Source: a virus
Strand: one strand, 5' to 3'
Virus record (IMG/VR): IMGVR_UViG_3300025310_000019
Location: 1-30,253 of that record
DNA length: 30,253 nucleotides
Position 1 is the first letter of the stretch, and each line of letters begins with the position of its first letter. Below the pieces are notes generated by a model. It saw only the letters and a program-made list of their open reading frames with translations, did no database searches and had not been told where the DNA came from. The position numbers were made by a program, and so were the translations under genes. Of this stretch, positions 25,355 through 30,253 are shown piece after piece.

Positions 25355-25996
25355 GTGAAAACCACGCTGAACCTGTTCGCCGCTCTTGCTCTCATCGCTT
25401 CGGCCACCGCGATGACGAAGCACACCCAATCCGTCACGGCCCAGACCTCGGTGACGATCCCGAACGCCACGCACGGCATTGGCTCCCGCTGGATCGGCGT
25501 CGCCGTCTACGACCAGAACGGCGCCGTGCAGCCCAAGTCCAGCTACAACGCGACAGTGAACACCTCGACTTACTCGGTCACCGTCTCGTGGGACTCCGCC
25601 TTCACCGGATCGGTCCAGCTCAGCGGGCCCTGGCCGTCGTCTGACACGGAACTCAAGTTCAACTACGAGTCCGCCAGCAGCTCGACCTTCACGGTGTGCC
25701 CGGACGCCGAGAACAACGCCCAACGCCTGACGTACGGCGGCAAGAGGTACGGTTGCGCAAACCGGGTGATCTTCGACCGCTACTCGTCGGCGGCGCGCGA
25801 CGTCTACGTCTACGCTGATGGGGATTCGAAGCTGGTGTTCTGCGAGACCGGCTCCAACGGTCTCGGCACCGTAAGCGGCGGTCACGGCGTCGTAACGGGC
25901 GGCTGCGCCAGTGGCTTCCCGTCCGGCGTGCTGCCACTCTTCAAGTTCTCGACCTGGCCGAACATCGGCAACATCACCGACTACCGGCCCTGGTAG
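25355..25996 (+). CDS. Exported beta-rich protein, putative fibre/receptor protein
   Basis: GTG 25355 has an AAAGGA site 8 bases upstream and gives 213 residues. MKTTLNLFAALALIASATA is a clear Sec signal. The mature part is beta-rich (SVTAQTSVTIPNATHGIGSRWIGVAVYDQNGA, STYSVTVSWDSAFTGSVQLSGPWPS). It has four cysteines (VCPDA, GCANR, FCETG, GGCASG) that could form disulfides, in line with export. It lies downstream of tail genes and next to another exported protein. The fibre role is inferred. Confidence 0.65.
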   Translation: MKTTLNLFAALALIASATAMTKHTQSVTAQTSVTIPNATHGIGSRWIGVAVYDQNGAVQPKSSYNATVNTSTYSVTVSWDSAFTGSVQLSGPWPSSDTELKFNYESASSSTFTVCPDAENNAQRLTYGGKRYGCANRVIFDRYSSAARDVYVYADGDSKLVFCETGSNGLGTVSGGHGVVTGGCASGFPSGVLPLFKFSTWPNIGNITDYRPW

Positions 25997-26013
25997 CGGC
26001 CCGGCGGGCCGCT
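25995..26013 (+). repeat. GC-rich hairpin at the end of the 25355 gene
   Basis: AGCGGCCC (25995-26002) pairs perfectly with GGGCCGCT (26006-26013) over a 3-base loop, starting at the stop codon. There is no T-run, so it more likely protects or separates messages than terminates. Confidence 0.5.
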
Positions 26014-26032
26014 GCTGCCGAGAGAAAGCTCC

Positions 26033-26662
26033 ATGCGACACCGTCTTGTTTTCCTCGCGACCGCGGCCACGGTCGCGGTCGCGGTCGCCTCGCCCACGCG
26101 CGTTGTCGACACGATGAGGGCCGCAAACAACCAGCCCGCAAATGGGACGTGCGTGCTGACCTGGCCCAGTTTTCGCACAGCTGACGGAGTCAGCGTCAGC
26201 TCCGGCACCCGCCGCTATCTGGTCCGCGGGGGCGTGGTCGACATCGCGCTCCAGCCCACCGTCGGGGGGATCCCCACGAGCTCGCCCTGGCTCGCCCCTG
26301 CGTACGTCGTCACCTGCTACTTAGGGGCGGCGGCACCCGTCACCGAGTACTGGCAGGTGCCCACGACCTCGCCGGCCACGCTCGCGCAAGTGCGCCAAGG
26401 GCCGCCGGGCGTCGCAGGCGGGGGTGGATCTGGCATGGTGCGCTTCTCGGATCACGAGCTGCCGGTCGGCGTCATCGACGGACTCAACCACATCTTCACG
26501 ACGGCGCTCACCCCGAATCCGCCGGTCTCTCTGCATGTCTGGCGCAACGGGATCCTGTTGCGCAGCTCGGTGGATTATACGGCATCGGGAAACGTGATCA
26601 CGTTCCTCTCTTGCTGTGTCCCTCAGGCAGGCGATCTGCTCGAGGTCAGCTACCGCTACTGA
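26033..26662 (+). CDS. Exported fibre-tip-like protein
   Basis: The 209-residue product starts MRHRLVFLATAATVAVAVAS, a Sec signal coded by a GGTCGC-type repeat. The body has a short GPPGVAGGGG linker at about residues 123-132. The C-terminal domain reads FTTALTPNPPVSLHVWRNGILLRSSVDYTASGNVITFL and ends LLEVSYRY. This 'N-G ... L ... DYT-x-G-N-x-I-x-F ... L-x-V-x-Y' pattern is common at the ends of phage fibres and receptor-binding proteins. An AGAGAAAG site precedes the ATG. It overlaps the convergent minus-strand gene by 17 bases. Confidence 0.7.
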   Translation: MRHRLVFLATAATVAVAVASPTRVVDTMRAANNQPANGTCVLTWPSFRTADGVSVSSGTRRYLVRGGVVDIALQPTVGGIPTSSPWLAPAYVVTCYLGAAAPVTEYWQVPTTSPATLAQVRQGPPGVAGGGGSGMVRFSDHELPVGVIDGLNHIFTTALTPNPPVSLHVWRNGILLRSSVDYTASGNVITFLSCCVPQAGDLLEVSYRY

Positions 26663-26918
26663 TCCGCCGCCACAACGCCAGCAGCCGCCGCCACCAGCCC
26701 GCCGGCCCTTTGTCCGGCCCCTCCAACATCACAGCCCGCAGCGCGCGGACAAAGTCGTCTGCGTCCCGGAGTGCCTCGGCGCACTCCGGGCAGAGGGCGA
26801 CGTGCGCCTCGATCGTCATCGCCGTGGCCGTGTCGGCGCGGCCAAGCGCGTAGATCTCCAGCGTTTCCCAGTCGATGTGCTCATCGGGATCGGGCATCTG
26901 ACGTCTCCGGCCGGCCAC
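26646..26918 (-). CDS. ZAS-type zinc-finger protein, anti-sigma-like
   Basis: The product has 90 residues (or 83 from the second ATG at 26897). IEAHVALCPECAEAL has His39, Cys43 and Cys46, the H-x3-C-x2-C zinc motif of the ZAS/zf-HC2 anti-sigma family, after DWETLEIYALGRAD as usual. Unlike most such proteins it has no transmembrane segment; the C-terminus is basic and Trp-rich (GWWRRLLALWRRI). It overlaps the end of the upstream minus-strand gene, so the two are co-translated. It could bind a host sigma factor, but that is inference. Confidence 0.7.
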   Translation of the reverse strand: MAGRRRQMPDPDEHIDWETLEIYALGRADTATAMTIEAHVALCPECAEALRDADDFVRALRAVMLEGPDKGPAGWWRRLLALWRRISSGS

Positions 26919-27252
26919 TCCGCCTCAGCAGATGGTGGACCGTCGTGTGATGGCACTCGAAGTACGCGGCCAGCTTCAGCAGCGACCAGCCTTCGTCCCG
27001 CAGCTCGCGCATGGCCTCGGCGCGGGCGGCGACCGCCTGGCGGCGGCGCGAGACTTCGGCCTCGGCTACCGACACATGATACTTCACCGCTGCCTTCTCG
27101 ATCGCCAGCCGCATCCGGCGCTTCGGGTGCATTGGGTCGCACCGCGGATGGATGCGCGCCAGGCGCGCATTGAGGTCGCGCAGGCAGTCGTCGGCTCTGA
27201 TGTGCGGATTGGGCAGGTTGGTAAGGTCGCAGCGCGGGCAGGTGAACGTCAT
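26881..27252 (-). CDS. Zinc-knuckle protein with DnaA domain IV-like helix-turn-helix
   Basis: I chose ATG 27252 because GGAGGG lies 4 bases upstream and the previous stop overlaps it (ATGA); the frame is open further up. The 123-residue protein has Cys5, Cys8, His17 and Cys23 (TCPRCDL ... PHIRADDC), a likely zinc knuckle. Residues about 48-111 follow DnaA domain IV: AIEKAAVKYHVSVAEAEVSRRR, AMRELRDEGWSLLKLAAYF, then CHHTTVHHLLRR. Here HHTTV (101-105) stands where DnaA has the DHTTV box-binding signature. It may bind origin-like or promoter DNA. No ATPase domain is present. Confidence 0.7.
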   Translation of the reverse strand: MTFTCPRCDLTNLPNPHIRADDCLRDLNARLARIHPRCDPMHPKRRMRLAIEKAAVKYHVSVAEAEVSRRRQAVAARAEAMRELRDEGWSLLKLAAYFECHHTTVHHLLRRSGRPETSDARSR

Positions 27253-27419
27253 GGCTCCCTCCGGTTCCGAATGGACACGACCTGCGCCGGCGGGCCTGGC
27301 CGCGCCTGGTCGAGATAGCCCTCGACCGTCAGAGTCAGACGGGCGTGCCCGACCTGGACGACCACTTCGCGGCATGCGGCCACGGGCCGCTCTCGTTGGG
27401 GGATGCGGATGACCTTCAC
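27249..27419 (-). CDS. Small protein of unknown function heading the minus-strand operon
   Basis: Read from GTG 27419 this gives 56 residues: VKVIRIPQRERPVAACREVVVQVGHARLTLTVEGYLDQARPG, ending RNRREP. The stop overlaps the ATG of the DnaA-like gene (ATGA), strong evidence of coupling. The start is uncertain, since its ribosome site (GAAGG) is very close and the frame is open further upstream without ATG. It is mostly beta strands. No family was recognised. Confidence 0.5.
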   Translation of the reverse strand: MKVIRIPQRERPVAACREVVVQVGHARLTLTVEGYLDQARPGPPAQVVSIRNRREP

Positions 27420-27496
27420 GCCTTCATCATGCGTCCGGGACCGCCGGCAGCCAATGCCGTCTTTGTGTCATCCCGCCGGCGGCGGGAGCGTTCGTT

Positions 27497-27733
27497 TCAT
27501 TTCGAACCCCACCGCGCCGCCGCCGCCTTCCGGGCGATTGCGGAGCGTTGCTCGGGTGTGAGCGCAGCCGCGCGGGCGGCGCCGCCCTCTGCCGCTATCT
27601 CCCCCGCCTTCTTCTGGCCGATCTTCTTGGCGCGAGCTTTCCCGCCTAGCCTGGCGACCTCCGCCATATCCCCCTTCTTCGCGCGCAGCTTGCCGAGCGC
27701 GACGGCCGCCCGGTTCTTCTTCGGCCTTTCCAT
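27497..27733 (-). CDS. Small basic Ala/Gly/Lys-rich protein, copy A
   Basis: ATG 27733 gives 78 residues (MERPKKNRAAVALGKLRAKKG, then ARLGGKARAKKIG, ending ALTPEQRSAIARKAAAARWGSK). GTG 27760 is an alternative start. The repeated 'GG-x-ARA ... TPEQR-x2-IA-x-KAA' pattern resembles KGG-type stress repeats and a very common family of small basic proteins in phages and bacteria. The protein is highly positively charged, so nucleic acid binding is possible. Copy B lies at 28156-28368. Confidence 0.6.
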   Translation of the reverse strand: MERPKKNRAAVALGKLRAKKGDMAEVARLGGKARAKKIGQKKAGEIAAEGGAARAAALTPEQRSAIARKAAAARWGSK

Positions 27734-27743
27734 TCCCGTATTG

Positions 27744-27819
27744 TATGCCAGCGGTAGCACAATAATTTTCTCGCCCTCGTGGCATTTTATGCTTGCTTGC
27801 TACCGCTTGCTATGGCATA
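27744..27819. promoter_or_regulatory. Inverted repeat between divergent small genes, possible operator
   Basis: TATGCCAGCGGTAGCA (27744-27759) returns in reverse complement at 27798-27819, where a 6-base insert TTGCTA splits the arm. The core 10-bp arms AGCGGTAGCA and TGCTACCGCT are exact. It lies between the minus copy A gene and the + gene at 27828. A minus-strand -10-like TAAAAT (27784-27789) lies between the arms. Confidence 0.5.
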
Positions 27820-27827
27820 TTTGAGCC

Positions 27828-28091
27828 ATGAGCAGCTACTACGTGAAAGTCAGCCGGAGCAACGACGATCTCCGACTGACGATCTCTGGGCCGGATGGCC
27901 AGAAGGCTACGCTCGCCGGCGACTGGTGGGACGTTGAGATCCTTTCTCCTCTCGACAAGACGCCATCGCGCACGACGGTGTATGGGCTCAAGGAAGCACT
28001 GGCCGACGCAGTGGCCTGCCGCGCCAATTGGCGGCATCGCGGATTCGATGTGGCCCTCGTCCTGCCGGAGGAGGCTACGGTATGCCCGTGA
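27828..28091 (+). CDS. Small protein of unknown function
   Basis: The 87-residue product starts MSSYYVKVSRSNDDLRLTISGPDGQKATLAGDWWDVEIL and ends in a helix with RANWRHRGFDVALVLPEE. It is alpha/beta. No clear ribosome site is seen. It sits alone between the two copies of the small basic gene, in the opposite direction to both. No family was recognised. Confidence 0.6.
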   Translation: MSSYYVKVSRSNDDLRLTISGPDGQKATLAGDWWDVEILSPLDKTPSRTTVYGLKEALADAVACRANWRHRGFDVALVLPEEATVCP

Positions 28092-28096
28092 TGTTT

Positions 28097-28117
28097 CTGC
28101 CCGGGACCGCCGGGCAG
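28097..28117. repeat. Hairpin between convergent genes
   Basis: CTGCCCGG (28097-28104) pairs with CCGGGCAG (28110-28117) around a 5-base loop, 5 bases after the stop at 28091. It could separate the convergent transcripts. No run of T follows on either strand, so it is not called an intrinsic terminator. A weaker version is found in the duplicated block near 27435. Confidence 0.5.
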
Positions 28118-28155
28118 CCAATGCCGTCGTTGTTTCATCCCGCCAGGCGGAGCGG

Positions 28156-28368
28156 TCACTTCCCCCACCGCGCCGCCGCCGCCTTCCGGGCGATCTCTCG
28201 GCGCTGCGCCGGTGTGAGCGCCGCGGCCCGGGCGGCGCCGCCCGCTTTTCCAGCCTTCGCACTGATCGCCGATATCTGCTCCGGCGAAAGGGTGCTGGCG
28301 CGCGCCTTACCCCCCTTCCGGCCGAGAGCCACAGCGTGCGGATTCTTTCTCGCCATAGTGCTTAGCAT
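28156..28368 (-). CDS. Small basic Ala/Gly/Lys-rich protein, copy B
   Basis: ATG 28368 has a GGTGA site 6 bases upstream and gives 70 residues; ATG 28356 (MARKNPHAVALG) fits better with copy A. The protein holds GRKGGKARASTLSPEQISAISAKAGKAGGAARAAALTPAQRREIARKAAAARW, of which the last third nearly equals copy A. It is read from a strong minus-strand promoter (28408-28436). As the first gene opposite the early operon it could be a regulator or nucleoid-type protein, but this rests on position only. Confidence 0.65.
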   Translation of the reverse strand: MLSTMARKNPHAVALGRKGGKARASTLSPEQISAISAKAGKAGGAARAAALTPAQRREIARKAAAARWGK

Positions 28369-28407
28369 AGCGGTTCACCGCCACACAATGATTTCCCCGT
28401 TTGTGTC

Positions 28408-28436
28408 ATTTTATGCTTGACATAGCAGTATGTCAC
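28408..28436 (-). promoter_or_regulatory. Sigma70-type promoter for the minus-strand copy B gene
   Basis: On the minus strand, GTGACA (28436-28431) and TAAAAT (28413-28408) are separated by exactly 17 bases, each matching consensus at five of six positions. Start of transcription would be about 33 bases before the ATG at 28368. Confidence 0.65.
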
Positions 28437-28445
28437 GCTTATGCT
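28417..28445 (+). promoter_or_regulatory. Sigma70-type promoter for the early operon
   Basis: TTGACA (28417-28422, perfect) and TATGCT (28440-28445, four of six) are separated by 17 bases. The leader of about 35 bases ends in GGAGGTGA, a near-perfect ribosome site, before ATG 28486. The repeat TTATGCTTG occurs at 28411, 28439 and also at 27787. Confidence 0.7.
28418..28435. promoter_or_regulatory. Palindromic operator overlapping both divergent -35 boxes
   Basis: TGACATAGCAGTATGTCA is a perfect 7-bp inverted repeat with a 4-base centre. It covers the -35 box of the + promoter and that of the minus promoter, so one bound dimer could block both. No repressor gene was identified in the window. 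Confidence 0.65.
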
Positions 28446-28485
28446 TGTCGTAACGGCACGGTTCTGAATACCCGGAGGTGATTGA

Positions 28486-28812
28486 ATGTCTCTACAGGTG
28501 CTCGCTACGATCGAACCCGCGTCGCCGGGCTTGATCGACACCGCCCTGGCGCGGTTCCACCAGGTGGCCGACGCGCCCTACCTGGCCCACGCCTGTCTGG
28601 CGTGCGGCTCTCAGCAGGTTGAATGCATCGACGACGCCGGCCCCAGTGGCGTCGCCGGCGAAGTCCTCTCGGACTTCCGCTGGCACTGCCGCAGTTGCGG
28701 CCACTGGGACTCCCAGACGGACGAAATGGTGACGATGCCGGCCGCGACCTTCGCGCGCCTGCTCGACATCCTGGACGCACACATCGAGGCGGGCGTGAGG
28801 GGAACGAAATGA
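28486..28812 (+). CDS. Zinc-ribbon protein, first gene of the early operon
   Basis: The 108-residue protein has two CxxC pairs, HACLACGSQ (about residues 36-40) and WHCRSCGHW (about 68-72), which together form a likely zinc ribbon. Helices flank it. The GGAGGTGATT site is one of the strongest in the window. The stop overlaps the next ATG (ATGA). The role is unknown; small zinc ribbons in phage early operons can bind nucleic acid or host polymerase. Confidence 0.7.
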   Translation: MSLQVLATIEPASPGLIDTALARFHQVADAPYLAHACLACGSQQVECIDDAGPSGVAGEVLSDFRWHCRSCGHWDSQTDEMVTMPAATFARLLDILDAHIEAGVRGTK

Positions 28813-29012
28813 TGTTCGACCACCAGCATGACAAGCTCAACGAACTCGCCCGGCGGCTCGGCTACGCCGACCACTGGGCGCTGCTGTCGGCCGCCTTCCG
28901 CTGTTCGCGCCTGGTCGCGCAGCGTAAGCACAACAACCCCATTGACGCGGACCGTGCGATCCAGTGGGCCTACGAGCGCATCGAGATTGAATCCGGAGGT
29001 TACAAGCAGTGA
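28809..29012 (+). CDS. Small helical protein of unknown function
   Basis: ATG 28809 overlaps the upstream stop and gives 67 residues: MMFDHQHDKLNELARRLGYADHWALLSAAFRCSRLVAQRKHNNPIDADRAIQWAYERIE. It is helical. The stop overlaps the next start (GTGA). No family was recognised. Confidence 0.65.
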   Translation: MMFDHQHDKLNELARRLGYADHWALLSAAFRCSRLVAQRKHNNPIDADRAIQWAYERIEIESGGYKQ

Positions 29013-29578
29013 GCCAAGTGATCAAATTCGAGCCCAACGTGCCGGTCGTGGTCGCGTTGCGCTACACCGACGGCCGCGAGGTGGACGGCCAGTTCGGCCC
29101 GCAAGTGATGTTCTCGACGTCCGACGATCGCCGCATCTTCGCGACGCCGACGCTGGCGGAGATGATCCGCGCGACGGGGGTGCAGCCCGGTGAGCCGATC
29201 CGGATCATGAAACGTGTGGAAGGCAAGACGTCACGGTTCGAAGTGACCCGAGTGACGGCGGCTGTGCCGGCCGTGCGCCCGGCTGCGGCAACCGCCGTCG
29301 TGCCGCCGCACCAGGCGCAACCCCAGCAGCCGCCGCCGCGCCTGTCCCCGGCCGCGCTGGCCGTGGCCGCCGCGATGGGCGCCGCCATCGACGGCCTCGA
29401 GGAGGCGCGCGCCTACGCCGCCTCGAGCCACGGTATGACGATCACCTGGTCGGCGGAGGACTACCGCGCCGTCGCGCTCACCGTGCTGATCCAGACCTGG
29501 CGCTCGGGCGCCGCTCCCACTCCCGCGCTCACCTGCGCCGAGGCAACGGCGCCCCGCGCGAACGGAGGTGTCCACTGA
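29009..29578 (+). CDS. Putative early accessory protein with OB-like N-terminal domain
   Basis: The GTG start at 29009 follows GGAGGT by 8 bases and gives 189 residues. Residues 1-85 (PNVPVVVALRYTDGREVDGQFGPQVMFSTSDDRRIFATPTLAEMIRATGVQPGEPIRIMKRVEGKTSRFEVTRV) have the strand pattern of a small OB-like barrel. A Pro/Ala/Gln-rich linker (about 90-112) leads to a helical C-terminus. Such proteins lie next to Gp157 in many siphophages; binding to single-stranded DNA is possible but unproven. Confidence 0.65.
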   Translation: MSQVIKFEPNVPVVVALRYTDGREVDGQFGPQVMFSTSDDRRIFATPTLAEMIRATGVQPGEPIRIMKRVEGKTSRFEVTRVTAAVPAVRPAAATAVVPPHQAQPQQPPPRLSPAALAVAAAMGAAIDGLEEARAYAASSHGMTITWSAEDYRAVALTVLIQTWRSGAAPTPALTCAEATAPRANGGVH

Positions 29579-30253
29579 TGGCCGCCCCCGGTCTGGACAT
29601 TCGCTCCGACGCCGCGGCGATCGCCGCGGCCGTCGGCGAACGGCCCGGTACCGCCGCCGCTCAGCGCGCCGTCGCGCACGCCAAGCTCGCCGAGCTGCTC
29701 GCCTCCATCGATCTAGACCAGGAGAACGCCGAGCGCTCGGACGTGAACGGCATCATCGACGACGTGCTCGGCCGGTGCCGTGAGGCCGCGCTGGCGCTCG
29801 AGGGCCGCCAGTCGCTCTGGCAGCTCGATGAGCACCTGGGGATCCTCCTCGACGCCGCCGAGGTCGTCGAGGATCCGCGGGCCCGGGAGGCGATCGAGGC
29901 GCTGATCGCCGAGTACCTCGACGCTCACGCCGACAAGGTCGACGCCTGGTCGGACTACCTGGGATGGTGCGAGGAGCGCGCCGAGGGAGCACAGCGGGAA
30001 AAAGCGCGTCAGGCCGCGCGCCAGGCGCAGTACGAACGGCGCATCGAGTCCCTGAAGGCGCGCCTCAACACCTACATGACCGGCCGCGGCCTAACAAGGC
30101 TCGAAGGCCACACCGTCACCTTCGTGCTCCGGCGCTGCCCGGCCTCGGTCGAGATCGTGGATCCAGACGCCGTGCCGCGCGCCTTCTGCAAGGTGACCGT
30201 GGAACCCAGCAAGACGTTGCTCAAGCCGGCGCTCCAGCATGGGAACGTGCCCA
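29578..30253 (+). CDS. Siphovirus Gp157-family protein (partial, runs off the end)
   Basis: ATG 29578 overlaps the previous stop (TGATG). The 225 visible residues end without a stop at the window edge. Residues about 85-155 are acidic and helical (LIAEYLDAHADKVDAWSDYLGWCEERAEGAQREKARQAARQAQYERRIESLKARLNTYM), followed by LEGHTVTFVLRRCPASVEIVDPDAVPRAF and KTLLKPALQHG. This combination, a coiled coil leading to a 'V-x-I-x-D-x2-x-V-P' segment, is the Gp157 signature (PF05565). In lactic phages the family has been linked to host resistance or replication, but the role is not settled. Confidence 0.85.
   Translation, partial: MAAPGLDIRSDAAAIAAAVGERPGTAAAQRAVAHAKLAELLASIDLDQENAERSDVNGIIDDVLGRCREAALALEGRQSLWQLDEHLGILLDAAEVVEDPRAREAIEALIAEYLDAHADKVDAWSDYLGWCEERAEGAQREKARQAARQAQYERRIESLKARLNTYMTGRGLTRLEGHTVTFVLRRCPASVEIVDPDAVPRAFCKVTVEPSKTLLKPALQHGNVP

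Noticed and set aside
27345-27824. 159-residue + strand open frame over copy A
   Set aside because: It is antisense to the small basic gene, which has a close paralogue on the minus strand; the frame is a by-product of Ala/Arg-rich coding.
28097-28117. Hairpin considered as an intrinsic terminator
   Set aside because: The stem is good, but no T-run follows on either strand.
1-30253. tRNA genes, CRISPR arrays, insertion sequences, integrase and att sites
   Set aside because: No cloverleaf, spaced direct repeat array, transposase or recombinase signature was found by eye.

Overview
The window is 30 kb of GC-rich, densely packed bacteriophage (or prophage) DNA. Nearly all genes lie on the + strand with stop/start overlaps such as ATGA, TGATG and GTGA. 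The order is that of a long-tailed, non-contractile siphophage: end of terminase, portal, scaffold, P22-like coat, connectors and MuF minor head protein, tail completion and tail tube, frameshifted tail chaperone, tape measure, tail-tip proteins, endolysin, receptor/fibre proteins. No integrase, tRNA, CRISPR array or insertion sequence was seen. The Sec-type leaders ending in AxA-Q on several structural proteins, the GC-rich codon use and the soil-type gene families suggest a Gram-negative soil host, possibly Acidobacteriota; this host guess is weak.

Layout. 1-3.8 kb: terminase tail, portal, Lys-Pro-rich scaffold, coat protein and two small head genes. 3.8-7.5 kb: an exported fibre-like protein, an intrinsic terminator, a connector, and a MuF protein with a C-terminal HExxH metallopeptidase-like domain. 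7.5-14.1 kb: tail completion, tail terminator, tail tube, a tail chaperone with a near-ideal -1 frameshift signal, a membrane-anchored OB-fold protein and the tape measure. 14.1-21.8 kb: distal tail genes, including tandem DUF2460-like paralogues, a methyltransferase whose frame seems broken, and a 1340-residue tail-tip protein. 21.8-26.7 kb: amidase endolysin, a 932-residue tail protein with a glycosidase-like C-terminus, and two exported fibre/receptor proteins.

26.6-27.4 kb is a three-gene minus-strand operon: a small unknown protein, a zinc-knuckle protein with a DnaA domain IV-like helix-turn-helix, and a ZAS-type anti-sigma-like protein. 27.4-28.5 kb holds two copies of a small basic Ala/Gly/Lys-rich gene with its upstream region, and a divergent promoter pair around a perfect palindrome that looks like an early control switch. 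28.5-30.25 kb begins the early operon: a zinc-ribbon protein, two small accessory proteins and a Gp157-family protein that runs off the end.

Most notable: the MuF-metallopeptidase fusion, the chaperone frameshift signal, the divergent palindromic operator, four structural proteins with export signals, and the zinc-DnaA-IV/ZAS operon.
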